From Hydractinia symbiolongicarpus (taxonomy: Eukaryota > Cnidaria > Hydrozoa > Anthoathecata > Hydractiniidae): DNA of 64,000 nt. The stretch spans positions 2,356,001 through 2,420,000 of the forward strand of contig NC_079875.1 of the NCBI RefSeq assembly GCF_029227915.1, written 5' to 3'. The translations under genes and the position numbers were made by a program. The notes under the pieces were generated by a model. The model saw only the letters and a program-made list of their open reading frames with translations, did not search any database and was not told the origin of the DNA. Every line of letters begins with the position of its first letter. Within the stretch, counting starts at the first letter, position 1. Below, one piece after another: positions 11,143-24,564 of this stretch.

Positions 11143-11473
11143 GTCCCACAGTCAATCGTTTCATTGATAAATACGATGCATCCTATTGACATGAAAAAAA
11201 TATCGCTAAATACATGTTGGCACGAATGTGTGACGCAACCGTTGTAACTGAAGCGGATTGATACCGTTAGAAAGTTAATGAAATGTAGTTTTTGGAACTG
11301 TCGCTATTTCTTCAGCGTGCGATAACCGCTAGGATTGGTCCCACAGTAAAGAATGACTTACTTATCTAAATTTTTAAATGAAGCGTTACCACAGCGCCCA
11401 GTGTAATTTCTTGGAGTCCAATTGTCTGATTTATCACATTTATCAGTTCACAGTCCAAAGTTAGCGCAATTAA
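11143..11473. repeat. Short-variant satellite B monomer (331 bp)
   Basis: CCCAGTGTAAT is joined directly to TTCTTGGAGTCC, losing 42 bp (normally CGCTGAGTTCCGG through GAATGTTAT). The same 42-bp loss is seen in units beginning at 10440 (330 bp), 12965, 15674, 16893, 18112, 19331, 20550 and 21253. The identical breakpoint points to one deletion event spread by amplification. Confidence 0.9.
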
Positions 11474-14400
11474 GTCCCACAGTCAATCGTTTCATTGATA
11501 AAAGCGATGCATCCTATTGACATGAAAAAAATATCGCTAAATACATGTTGGCACGAATATGTGACGCAACCGTTGTAACTGAAGCGGATTGATTCCGTTA
11601 GAAAGTCAATGAAATGTAGTTTTTGAAACTGTCTCTATTTCTTCAACGCGCGCTAACGGCTAGGATTTGTCCCACAGTGAAGAATGACTTATTTGTCTAA
11701 ATTTTTAAATAAAGCGCTACCACAGGGCCCAGTGCAATCGCTGAGTTCCGGCAATCACGTCAAATTAAGAAGAATGTTATTTCTTGGAGTTCAATTGTCT
11801 CATTTATCACATTTATCAGTTTACAGTCCAAAGTTAGTGCAATTAAGTCCCACAGTCAATCGTTTCATTGATAAATGCGATGCATCCTATTGACATGAGA
11901 AAAATATCGCTAAATACATGTTGGCACGAATATGTGACGCAACCGTTGTAACTGAAGCGGATTGATACCGTTAGAAAGTCAATGAAATGTAGTTTTTGAA
12001 ACTGTCGCTATTTCTTCAGCGCGCGATAACGGCTAGGATTGGTCCCACAGTAAAGAATGACTTGCTTATCTAAATGTTTAAATGAAGCGCTACCACAGCG
12101 CCCAGTGTTATTGCTGAGTTCCTGCAATCATGTCAAAGTAAGAAGAATGTTATTTCTTGGAGTCCAATTGTCTCACTTATAACATTTATGAGGTCACAGT
12201 CCAAAATCAGTTTAATTAGTCCCACAGTCAATCGTTTCACTGTTAAAAGCAATGCAACCTGGTAATAAGAGAAAAATATCGCTAAATACATGTTGGTACG
12301 AAAATGTGACGCAACCGTTGTAACTGAAGCGGATTGATACCGTTAGAAAGTCAATGAAATGTAGTTTTTGAAACTGTCGCTATTTCTTCAGAGCGCGATA
12401 ACGGCTAGAATTGGTCCCACAGTAAAGAATGACTTGTTTATCTAAATTTTTAGATGAAGCGCTCCCACAGCCCTCAGTGTAATCGCTGAGTTCCGGCAAT
12501 CATGTTAAGTTAGGAAGAATGTTATTTCTTGGAGTTCAATTGTCTCATTTATCACATTTATCAGTTCACAGTCCAAAGTTAGTGCAATTAAGTCCCACAG
12601 TCAATCGTTTCATTGATAAAAGCGATGCATCCTATTGACATGAAAAAAATATCGCTAAATACATGTTGGCACGAATATGTGACGCAACCGTTGTAACTGA
12701 AGCGGATTGATTCCGTTAGAAAGTCAATGAAATGTAGTTTTTGAAACTGTCTCTATTTCTTCAACGCGCGCTAACGGCTAGGATTTGTCCCACAGTGAAG
12801 AATGACTTATTTGTCTAAATTTTTAAATAAAGCGCTACCACAGGGCCCAGTGCAATCGCTGAGTTCCGGCAATCGTGTCAAATTAAGCTGAATGTTATTT
12901 CTTGGAGTCCAATTGTCTGATTTATCACATTTATCAGTTCACAGTCCAAAGTTAGTGCAATTAAGTCCCACAGTCAATCGTTTCATTGATAAATACGATG
13001 CATCCTATTGACATGAAAAAAATATCGCTAAATACATGTTGGCACGAATGTGTGACGCAACCGTTGTAACTGAAGCGGATTGATACCGTTAGAAAGTTAA
13101 TGAAATGTAGTTTTTGGAACTGTCGCTATTTCTTCAGCGTGCGATAACCGCTAGGATTGGTCCCACAGTAAAGAATGACTTACTTATCTAAATTTTTAAA
13201 TGAAGCGCTACCACAGCGCCCAGTGTAATTTCTTGGAGTCCAATTGTCTGATTTATCACATTTATCAGTTCACAGTCCAAAGTTAGCGCAATTAAGTCCC
13301 ACAGTCAATCGTTTCATTGATAAAAGCGATGCATCCTATTGACATGAAAAAAATATCGCTAAATACATGTTGGCACGAATATGTGACGCAACCGTTGTAA
13401 CTGAAGCGGATTGATTCCGTTAGAAAGTCAATGAAATGTAGTTTTTGAAACTGTCTCTATTTCTTCAACGCGCGCTAACGGCTAGGATTTGTCCCACAGT
13501 GAAGAATGACTTATTTGTCTAAATTTTTAAATAAAGCGCTACCACAGGGCCCAGTGCAATCGCTGAGTTCCGGCAATCACGTCAAATTAAGAAGAATGTT
13601 ATTTCTTGGAGTTCAATTGTCTCATTTATCACATTTATCAGTTTACAGTCCAAAGTTAGTGCAATTAAGTCCCACAGTCAATCGTTTCATTGATAAATGC
13701 GATGCATCCTATTGACATGAGAAAAATATCGCTAAATACATGTTGGCACGAATATGTGACGCAACCGTTGTAACTGAAGCGGATTGATACCGTTAGAAAG
13801 TCAATGAAATGTAGTTTTTGAAACTGTCGCTATTTCTTCAGCGCGCGATAACGGCTAGGATTGGTCCCACAGTAAAGAATGACTTGCTTATCTAAATGTT
13901 TAAATGAAGCGCTACCACAGCGCCCAGTGTTATTGCTGAGTTCCTGCAATCATGTCAAAGTAAGAAGAATGTTATTTCTTGGAGTCCAATTGTCTCACTT
14001 ATAACATTTATGAGGTCACAGTCCAAAATCAGTTTAATTAGTCCCACAGTCAATCGTTTCACTGTTAAAAGCAATGCAACCTGGTAATAAGAGAAAAATA
14101 TCGCTAAATACATGTTGGTACGAAAATGTGACGCAACCGTTGTAACTGAAGCGGATTGATACCGTTAGAAAGTCAATGAAATGTAGTTTTTGAAACTGTC
14201 GCTATTTCTTCAGAGCGCGATAACGGCTAGAATTGGTCCCACAGTAAAGAATGACTTGTTTATCTAAATTTTTAGATGAAGCGCTCCCACAGCCCTCAGT
14301 GTAATCGCTGAGTTCCGGCAATCATGTTAAGTTAGGAAGAATGTTATTTCTTGGAGTTCAATTGTCTCATTTATCACATTTATCAGTTCACAGTCCAAAG

Positions 14401-15158
14401 TTAGTGCAATTAAGTCCCACAGTCAATCGTTTCATTGATAAAAGCGATGCATCCTATTGACATGAGAAAGTTATCGCTAAATACATGTTGGGACGAATAT
14501 GTGACGCAACCGTTGTAACTGAAGCGGATTGATACCGTTAGAAAGTCAATGAAATGTAGTTTTTGAAACTGTCGCTATTTCTTCAGCGTGCGATAATGGC
14601 TAGCATTAGTCCCACAGTAAAGAATGACTTGCTTATCTAAATTTTTAAATGAAGCGCTCCCACAGCCCTCAGTGTAATCGCTGAGTTCCGGCAATCATGT
14701 TAAATTAGGAAGAATGTTATTTCTTGGAGTTCAATTGTCTCATTTATAACATTTATCAGTTCACATCCAAAGTTAGTGCAATTAAGTCCCACAGTCAATC
14801 GTTTCATTGTTAAAATCGATACAACCTAGTAATACCGGAAAGATATCACGAAATACATGTTGGTACGAATATGTGACCCAACCGTTGTAACTCAAACGGA
14901 CTGACACAGTTAGGAAGTCAATGAAATGCAGTTTTTGAAACTGTCTCTATTTCTTCAGCGCGCGCTAATGGCTAGGATTGGTCCCACAGTGAAGAATGAC
15001 TTATTTGTCTAAGTTTTTAAATGAAGCGCTACCACAGCGCCCAGTGTAATCGCTGAGTTCCGGCAATCGTGTCAAATTAAGCTGAATGTTATTTCTTGGA
15101 GTCCAATTGTCTCATTTATCACATTTATCAGTTCACAGTCTAAAGTTAGTGCAATTAA

Positions 15159-18100
15159 GTCCCACAGTCAATCATTTCATTGTTAAAATCGATACAACCT
15201 AGTAATACCGGAAAGATATCACGAAATACATGTTGGTACGAATATGTGACTCAACCGTTGTAACTCAAACGGATTATAACTGTTAGAAGGTCAATGAAAT
15301 GTAGTTTTTGAAACTGTCGCTATTTCTTCAGCGCGCGATAACGGCTAGGATTAGTCCCGCAGTAAAGAATGACTTGCTTATCTAAATTTTTAAATGAAGC
15401 GCTACCACAGCGCCCAGTGTAATCGCTGAGTTCCGGCAATCATGTCAAGTTAAGAAGAGTGTTATTTCTTCAGCGCGCGCTAACGGCTAGGATTGGTCCC
15501 ACAGTGAAGAATGACTTATTTGTCTAAATTTTTAAATGAAGCGCTACCACAGCGCCCAGTGTAATCGCTGAGTTCCGGCAATCGTGTCAAATTAAGCTGA
15601 ATGTTATTTCTTGGAGTCCAATTGTCTGATTTATCACATTTATCAGTTTACATTCCAAAGTTAGTGCAATTAAGTCCCACAGTCAATCGTTTCATTGATA
15701 AATACGATGCATCCTATTGACATGAAAAAATTATCGCTAAATACATGTTGGCACGAATATGTGACGCAACCGTTGTAACTGAAGCGGATTGATACCGTTA
15801 GAAAGTTAATGAAATGTAGTTTTTGGAACTGTCGCTATTTCTTCAGCGCGCGATAACCGCTAGGATTGGTCCCACAGTAAAGAATGACTTACTTATCTAA
15901 ATTTTTAAATGAAGCGCTACCACAGCGCCCAGTGTAATTTCTTGGAGTCCAATTGTCTGATTTATCACATTTATCAGTTCACAGTCCAAAGTTAGCGCAA
16001 TTAAGTCCCACAGTCAATCGTTTCATTGATAAAAGCGATGCATCCTATTGACATGAAAAAAATATCGCTAAATACATGTTGGCACGAATATGTGACGCAA
16101 CCGTTGTAACTGAAGCGGATTGATACCGTTAGAAAGTCAATGAAATGTAGTTTTTGAAACTGTCTCTATTTCTTCAACGCGCGCTAACGGCTAGGATTTG
16201 TCCCACAGTAAAGAATGACTTATTTGTCTAAATTTTTAAATAAAGCGCTACCACAGGGCCCAGTGCAATCGCTGAGTTCCGGCAATCACGTCAAATTAAG
16301 AAGAATGTTATTTCTTGGAGTTCAATTGTCTCATTTATCAAATTTATAAGTTTACAGTCCAAAGTTAGTGCAATTAAGTCCCACAGTCAATCGTTTCATT
16401 GTTAAAATCGATACAACCTAGTAATACCGGAAAGATATCACGAAATACATGTTGGTACGAATATGTGACTCAACCGTTGTACCTCAAACGGATTATAACT
16501 GTTAGAAGGTCAATGAAATGTAGTTTTTGAAACTGTCGCTATTTCTTCAGCGCGCGATAACGGCTAGGATTAGTCCCGCAGTAAAGAATGACTTGCTTAT
16601 CTAAATTTTTAAATGAAGCGTTACCACAGCGCCCAGTGTAATCGCTGAGTTCCGGCAATCATGTCAAGTTAAGAAGAATGTTATTTCTTCAGCGCGCGCT
16701 AACGGCTAGGATTGGTCCCACAGTGAAGAATGACTTATTTGTCTAAATTTTTAAATGAAGCGCTACCACAGCGCCCAGTGTAATCGCTGAGTTCCGGCAA
16801 TCGTGTCAAATTAAGCTGAATGTTATTTCTTGGAGTCCAATTGTCTGATTTATCACATTTATCAGTTCACAGTCCAAAGTTAGTGCAATTAAGTCCCACA
16901 GTCAATCGTTTCATTGATAAATACGATGCATCCTATTGACATGAAAAAAATATCGCTAAATACATGTTGGCACGAATATGTGACGCAACCGTTGTAAATG
17001 AAGCGGATTGATACCGTTAGAAAGTTAATGAAATGTAGTTTTTGGAACTGTCGCTATTTCTTCAGCGCGCTATAACCGCTAGGATTGGTCCCACAGTAAA
17101 GAATGACTTACTTATCTAAATTTTTAAATGAAGCGCTACCACAGCGCCCAGTGTAATTTCTTGGAGTCCAATTGTCTGATTTATCACATTTATCAGTTCA
17201 CAGTCCAAAGTTAGCGCAATTAAGTCCCACAGTCAATCGTTTCATTGATAAAAGCGATGCATCCTATTGACATGAAAAAAATATCGCTAAATACATGTTG
17301 GCACGAATATGTGACGCAACCGTTGTAACTGAAGCGGATTGATACCGTTAGAAAGTTAATGAAATGTAGTTTTTGAAGCTGTCGCTATTTCTTCAGCGCG
17401 CGATAACCGCTAGGATTGGTCCCACAGTAAAGAATGACTTACTTATCTAAATTTTTAAATGAAGCGCTACCACAGCGCCCAGTGTAATCGCTGAGTTCCG
17501 GCAATAATGTCAAATTAAGAAGAATGTTATTTCTTGGAGTTCAATTGTCTCATTTATCACATTTATCAGTTTACAGTCCAAAGTTAGTGCAATTAAGTCC
17601 CACAGTCAATCGTTTCATTGTTAAAATCGATACAACCTAGTAATACCGGAAAGATATCACGAAATACATGTTGGTACGAATATGTGACTCAACCGTTGTA
17701 CCTCAAACGGATTATAACTGTTAGAAGGTCAATGAAATGTAGTTTTTGAAACTGTCGCTATTTCGTCAGCGCGCGATAACGGCTAGGATTAGTCCCGCAG
17801 TAAAGAATGACTTGCTTATCTAAATTTTTAAATGAAGCGTTACCACAGCGCCCAGTGTAATCGCTGAGTTCCGGCAATCATGTCAAGTTAAGAAGAATGT
17901 TATTTCTTCAGCGCGCGCTAACGGCTAGGATTGGTCCCACAGTGAAGAATGACTTATTTGTCTAAATTTTTAAATGAAGCGCTACCACAGCGCCCAGTGT
18001 AATCGCTGAGTTCCGGCAATCGTGTCAAATTAAGCTGAATGTTATTTCTTGGAGTCCAATTGTCTGATTTATCACATTTATCAGTTTACAGTCCAAAGTT

Positions 18101-20970
18101 AGTGCAATTAAGTCCCACAGTCAATCGTTTCATTGATAAATACGATGCATCCTATTGACATGAAAAAAATATCGCTAAATACATGTTGGCACGAATATGT
18201 GACGCAACCGTTGTAACTGAAGCGGATTGATACCGTTAGAAAGTTAATGAAATGTAGTTTTTGGAACTGTCGCTATTTCTTCAGCGCGCGATAACCGCTA
18301 GGATTGGTCCCACAGTAAAGAATGACTTACTTATCTAAATTTTTAAATGAAGCGCTACCACAGCGCCCAGTGTAATTTCTTGGAGTCCAATTGTCTGATT
18401 TATCACATTTATCAGTTCACAGTCCAAAGTTAGCGCAATTAAGTCCCACAGTCAATCGTTTCATTGATAAAAGCGATGCATCCTATTGACATGAAAAAAA
18501 TATCGCTAAATACATGTTGGCACGAATATGTGACGCAACCGTTGTAACTGAAGCGGATTGATACCGTTAGAAAGTCAATGAAATGTAGTTTTTGAAACTG
18601 TCTCTATTTCTTCAACGCGCGCTAACGGCTAGGATTTGTCCCACAGTAAAGAATGACTTATTTGTCTAAATTTTTAAATAAAGCGCTACCACAGGGCCCA
18701 GTGCAATCGCTGAGTTCCGGCAATCACGTCAAATTAAGAAGAATGTTATTTCTTGGAGTTCAATTGTCTCATTTATCACATTTATAAGTTTACAGTCCAA
18801 AGTTAGTGCAATTAAGTCCCACAGTCAATCGTTTCATTGTTAAAATCGATACAACCTAGTAATACCGGAAAGATATCACGAAATACATGTTGGTACGAAT
18901 ATGTGACTCAACCGTTGTACCTCAAACGGATTATAACTGTTAGAAGGTCAATGAAATGTAGTTTTTGAAACTGTCGCTATTTCTTCAGCGCGCGATAACG
19001 GCTAGGATTAGTCCCGCAGTAAAGAATGACTTGCTTATCTAAATTTTTAAATGAAGCGTTACCACAGCGCCCAGTGTAATCGCTGAGTTCCGGCAATCAT
19101 GTCAAGTTAAGAAGAATGTTATTTCTTCAGCGCGCGCTAACGGCTAGGATTGGTCCCACAGTGAAGAATGACTTATTTGTCTAAATTTTTAAATGAAGCG
19201 CTGCCACAGCGCCCAGTGTAATCGCTGAGTTCCGGCAATCGTGTCAAATTAAGCTGAATGTTATTTCTTGGAGTCCAATTGTCTGATTTATCACATTTAT
19301 CAGTTCACAGTCCAAAGTTAGTGCAATTAAGTCCCACAGTCAATCGTTTCATTGATAAATACGATGCATCCTATTGACATGAAAAAAATATCGCTAAATA
19401 CATGTTGGCACGAATATGTGACGCAACCGTTGTAAATGAAGCGGATTGATACCGTTAGAAAGTTAATGAAATGTAGTTTTTGGAACTGTCGCTATTTCTT
19501 CAGCGCGCTATAACCGCTAGGATTGGTCCCACAGTAAAGAATGACTTACTTATCTAAATTTTTAAATGAAGCGCTACCACAGCGCCCAGTGTAATTTCTT
19601 GGAGTCCAATTGTCTGATTTATCACATTTATCAGTTCACAGTCCAAAGTTAGCGCAATTAAGTCCCACAGTCAATCGTTTCATTGATAAAAGCGATGCAT
19701 CCTATTGACATGAAAAAAATATCGCTAAATACATGTTGGCACGAATATGTGACGCAACCGTTGTAACTGAAGCGGATTGATACCGTTAGAAAGTCAATGA
19801 AATGTAGTTTTTGAAACTGTCTCTATTTCTTCAACGCGCGCTAACGGCTAGGATTTGTCCCACAGTGAAGAATGACTTAATTGTCTAAATTTTTAAATAA
19901 AGCGCTACCACAGGGCCCAGTGCAATCGCTGAGTTCCGGCAATCACGTCAAATTAAGAAGAATGTTATTTCTTGGAGTTCAATTGTCTCATTTATCACAT
20001 TTATCAGTTTACAGTCCAAAGTTAGTGCAATTAAGTCCCACAGTCAATCGTTTCATTGTTAAAATCGATACAACCTAGTAATACCGGAAAGATATCACGA
20101 AATACATGTTGGTACGAATATGTGACTCAACCGTTGTACCTCAAACGGATTATAACTGTTAGAAGGTCAATGAAATGTAGTTTTTGAAACTGTCGCTATT
20201 TCGTCAGCGCGCGATAACGGCTAGGATTAGTCCCGCAGTAAAGAATGACTTGCTTATCTAAATTTTTAAATGAAGCGTTACCACAGCGCCCAGTGTAATC
20301 GCTGAGTTCCGGCAATCATGTCAAGTTAAGAAGAATGTTATTTCTTCAGCGCGCGCTAACGGCTAGGATTGGTCCCACAGTGAAGAATGACTGATTTGTC
20401 TAAATTTTTAAATGAAGCGCTACCACAGCGCCCAGTGTAATCGCTGAGTTCCGGCAATCGTGTCAAATTAAGCTGAATGTTATTTCTTGGAGTCCAATTG
20501 TCTGATTTATCACATTTATCAGTTCACAGTCCAAAGTTAGTGCAATTAAGTCCCACAGTCAATCGTTTCATTGATAAATACGATGCATCCTATTGACATG
20601 AAAAAAATATCGCTAAATACATGTTGGCACGAATATGTGACTCAACCGTTGTAAATGAAGCGGATTGATACCGTTAGAAAGTTAATGAAATGTAGTTTTT
20701 GGAACTGTCGCTATTTCTTCAGCGCGCGATAACCGCTAGGATTGGTCCCACAGTAAAGAATGACTTACTTATCTAAATTTTTAAATGAAGCGCTACCACA
20801 GCGCCCAGTGTAATTTCTTGGAGTCCAATTGTCTGATTTATCACATTTATCAGTTCACAGTCCAAAGTTAGCGCAATTAAGTCCCACAGTCAATCGTTTC
20901 ATTGATAAAAGCGATGCATCCTATTGACATGAAAAAAATATCGCTAAATACATGTTGGCACGAATATGTG
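15159..20970. repeat. Satellite B trimer HOR, 1219 bp x ~4.7
   Basis: Copies start at 15159, 16378, 17597, 18816 and 20035, spaced exactly 1219 bp apart. Each is composed of a 515-bp long variant (GTTAAAATCGATACAACC, TAATACCGG, AGATATCACG), a 331-bp short variant (GATAAATACGATGC) and a 373-bp unit (GATAAAAGCGATGC). The third unit differs between copies (TCAACGCGCGCTAACGG or TCAGCGCGCGATAACCGC). In the fifth copy it switches near 20970 to the CCCAACCGTTGTAACTCAAA class, ending the HOR. Confidence 0.93.
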
Positions 20971-22135
20971 ACCCAACCGTTGTAACTCAAACGGACTGAC
21001 ACCGTTAGGAAGTCAATGAAATGTATTTTTTGAAACTGTCGCTATTTCTTCAGAGCGCAATAACGGCTAGGATTGGTCCCACAGTGAAGAATGACTTATT
21101 TGTCTAATTTTTTAAATGAAGTGCTACCACAGCGCCCAGTGTAATCGCTGAGTTCCGGCAATCATGTCAAATTAAGAAGAATGTTATTTCTTGAAGTCCA
21201 ATTGTCTCACTTATAACATTGATAAGGTCACAGTCCAAAATCAGTTCAATTAATCCCACAGTCAATCGTTTCATTGTTAAAAGCGATCCAACCTAGTAAT
21301 ATCAGAAAAATATCGCTAAGTACATGTTGGTACAAATATGTGACCCAACTGTTGTAACTCAAACGGACTGACACCGTTAGGAAGTCAATGAAATGTACTT
21401 TTTGAATCTGTCGCTATTTCTTCAGCGCGCGATAACCGCTAGGATTGGTCCCACAGTAAAGAATGACTTACTTATCTAAATTTTTAAATGAAGCGCTACC
21501 ACAGCGCCCAGTGTAATTTCTTGGAGTCCAATTGTCTGATTTATCACATTTATCAGTTCACAGTCCAAAGTTAGCGCAATTAAGTCCCACAAACAATCGT
21601 TTCATTGATAAAAGCGATGCATCCTATTGACATGAAAAAAATATCGCTAAATACATGTTGGCACGAATATGTGACCCAACCGTTGTAACTCAAACGGACT
21701 GACACCGTTAGGAAGTCAATGAAATGTATTTTTTGAAACTGTCGCTATTTCTTCAGAGCGCAATAACGGCTAGGATTGGTCCCACAGTGAAGAATGACTT
21801 ATTTGTCTAATTTTTTAAATGAAGTGCTACCACAGCGCCCAGTGTAATCGCTGAGTTCCGGCAATCATGTCAAATTAAGAAGAATGTTATTTCTTGAAGT
21901 CCAATTGTCTCACTTATAACATTGATAAGGTCACAGTCCAAAATCAGTTCAATTAATCCCACAGTCAATCGTTTCATTGTTAAAAGCGATCCAACCTAGT
22001 AATATCAGAAAAATATCGCTAAGTACATGTTGGTACAAATATGTGACCCAACTGTTGTAACTCAAACGGACTGACACCGTTAGGAAGTCAATGAAATGTA
22101 CTTTTTGAATCTGTCGCTATTTCTTCAGCGCGCAA
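20881..22135. repeat. Satellite B dimer HOR, 703 bp x ~1.8
   Basis: A 372-bp unit plus a 331-bp unit (20881-21583) is repeated from 21584. Shared variants are TGTATTTTTTGAAACTG, TCAGAGCGCAATAACGG, GAAGTGCTACC, GCGATCCAACC and GGTACAAATATG. The second copy departs near 22135 (CGCAATAACGGC with GTAAATATTGAATT) instead of re-entering the short variant. Its phase mark carries a change, CCCACAAACAATCG near 21586. Confidence 0.85.
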
Positions 22136-24564
22136 TAACGGCTAGGATTGGTCCCACAGTAAATATTGAATTATTAATCTAAATTTTTAAATAAAGCGCC
22201 ACCACAGCGCCCAGTGTAATCGCTGAGTTCCGGAAATCGTGTCAAATTAAGCTGAATGTTATTTCTTGGAGTCCAATTGTCTCATTTATCACACTTATCA
22301 GGTCACAGTCCAAAGTTAGTTCAATTAAGTCCCACATTCAATCGTTTCACTGTTAAAAGCGATGCAACCTAGTAATATCAGAAAAATATCGCTAAGTACA
22401 TGTTGGTACGAATATGTGACCCAACCGTTTTAACTCAAACGGACTGACACCGTTAGAAAGTCAATGAAATGTACTTTTTGAGTCTGTCGCTATTTCTTCA
22501 GCGCGCGATAACGGCTAGGATTGGTCCCACAGTAAAAATTGAAGTATTAATCTGAATTTTTAAATGAAGCGCTACCACAGCGCCCAGTGTAATCGCTGAG
22601 TTCCGGCAATCATGTCAAATTAAGAAGAATGTTATTTGTTGAAGTCCAATTGTCTCACTTATAACATTGATAACATCACAGTCCAAAATCAGTTCAATTA
22701 ATCCCACAGTCAATCGTTTCATTGTTAAAAGCGATGTAACCTAGTAACATCAGAAAAATATCGCTAAGTACATGTTGGTACGAATATATGACCCAACCGT
22801 TGTAACTCAAACGGACTGACACCGTTAGGAAATCAATGAAATGTACTTTTTTCAAACTTTCTCTATTTCTTCAGCGCGCAATAACGGCTAGGATTGGTCC
22901 CACAGTAAAAATTGAATTATTAATCTAAATTTTTAAATAAAGCGCAACCACAGCGCCCAGTGTAATCGCTGAGTTCCGGCAATCGTGTCAAATTAAGCTG
23001 AATGTTATTTCTTGGAGTCCAATTGTCTCATTTATCACATTTATCAGTTCACAGTCCAAAGTTAGTGCAATTAAGTCCCACAGTCAATCGTTTCATTGAT
23101 AAATGCGATGCATCCTATTGACATGAGAAAAATATCGCTAAATACATGTTGGCACGAATATGTGACGCAACCGTTGTAACTGAAGCGGATTGATACCGTT
23201 AGAAAGTCAATGAAATGTAGTTTTTGAAACTGTCGCTGTTTCTTCAGCGCGCGATAACGGCTAGGATTGGTCCCACAGTAAAGAATGACTTGCTTATCTA
23301 AATGTTTAAATGAAGCGCTACCACAGCGCCCAGTGTAATCGCTGAGTTCCGGCAATCATGTCAAATTAAGAAGAATGTTATTTCTTGAAGTCCAATTGTC
23401 TCACTTATAACATTGATAAGGTCACAGTCCAAAATCAGTTCAATTAATCCCACAGTCAATCGTTTCATTGTTAAAAGCGATGCAACCTAGTAATATCAGA
23501 AAAATATCGCTAAGTACATGTTGGTACGAATATGTGACCCAACTGTTGTAACTCAAACGGACTGACACCGTTAGGAAGTCAATGAAATGTAGTTTTTGAA
23601 ACTGTCGCTATTTCTTCAGCGCGCGATAACGGCTAGGATTAGTCCCACAGTAAAGAATGACTTGCTTATCTAAACTTTTAAATGAAGCGCTCCCACAGCC
23701 CTCAGTGTAATCGCTGAGTTCCGGCAATCATGTTAAATTAGGAAGAATGTTATTTCTTGGAGTTCAATTGTCTCATTTATCACATTTATCAGTTCACATC
23801 CAAAGTTAGTGCAATTAAGTCCCACAGTCAATCGTTTCATTGTTAAAATCGATACAACCTAGTAATACCGGAAAGATATCACGAAATACATGTTGGTACG
23901 AATATGTGACCCAACCGTTGTAACTCAAACGGACTGACACAGTTAGGAGGTCAATGAAATGCAGTTTTTGAAACTGTCTCTATTTCTTCAGCGCGCGCTA
24001 ATGGCTAGGATTGGTCCCACAGTGAAGAATGACTTATTTGTCTAAGTTTTTAAATGAAGCGCTACCACAGCGCCCAGTGTAATCGCTGAGTTCCGGCAAT
24101 CATGTCAAATTAAGAAGAATGTTATTTCTTGAAGTCCAATTGTCTCACTTATAACATTTATCAGTTCACAGCCCAAAGTTAGTGCAATTAAGTCCCACAG
24201 TCAATCGTTTCATTGATAAATGCGATGCATCCTATTGACATGAGAAAAATATCGCTAAATACATGTTGGCACGAATATGTGACGCAACTGTTGTAACTGA
24301 AGCGGATTGATACCGTTAGAAAGTCAATGAAATGTAGTTTTTGAAACTGTCGCTATTTCTTCCGCGCGCGATAACGGCTAGGATTAGTCCCACAGTAAAG
24401 AATGACTTGCTTATCTAAATTTTTAAATGAAGCGCTCCCACAGCCCTCAGTGTAATCGCTGAGTTCCGGCAATCATGTCAAATTAAGAAGAATGTTATTT
24501 CTTGAAGTCCAATTGTCTCACTTATAACATTGATAAGGTCACAGTCCAAAATCAGTTCAATTAA

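Larger units (their letters stand above)
10770..14413. repeat. Satellite B 5-mer HOR, 1822 bp x 2
   Basis: Copies 10770-12591 and 12592-14413 are near identical. Each contains units of 373, 331, 373, 372 and 373 bp in the same order, with the same private variants (TAAATGTTTAAATG, CCTGGTAATAAGAG, TTTTTAGATGAAGCGCTCCC). A difference I noticed is GAAGCGTTACC near 11391 versus GAAGCGCTACC near 13205. The open frames at 11684 and 13506 are the same satellite segment in the two copies. After 14413 the sequence diverges (GAGAAAGTTATCG). Confidence 0.93.

Noticed and set aside
9762-20078. Recurrent plus-strand 65-69-codon frames in satellite B (9762, 11684, 13506, 19881)
   Set aside because: They track HOR copies of one monomer class. 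Sister monomers carry stops in the same frame, so there is no sign of protein-level conservation.
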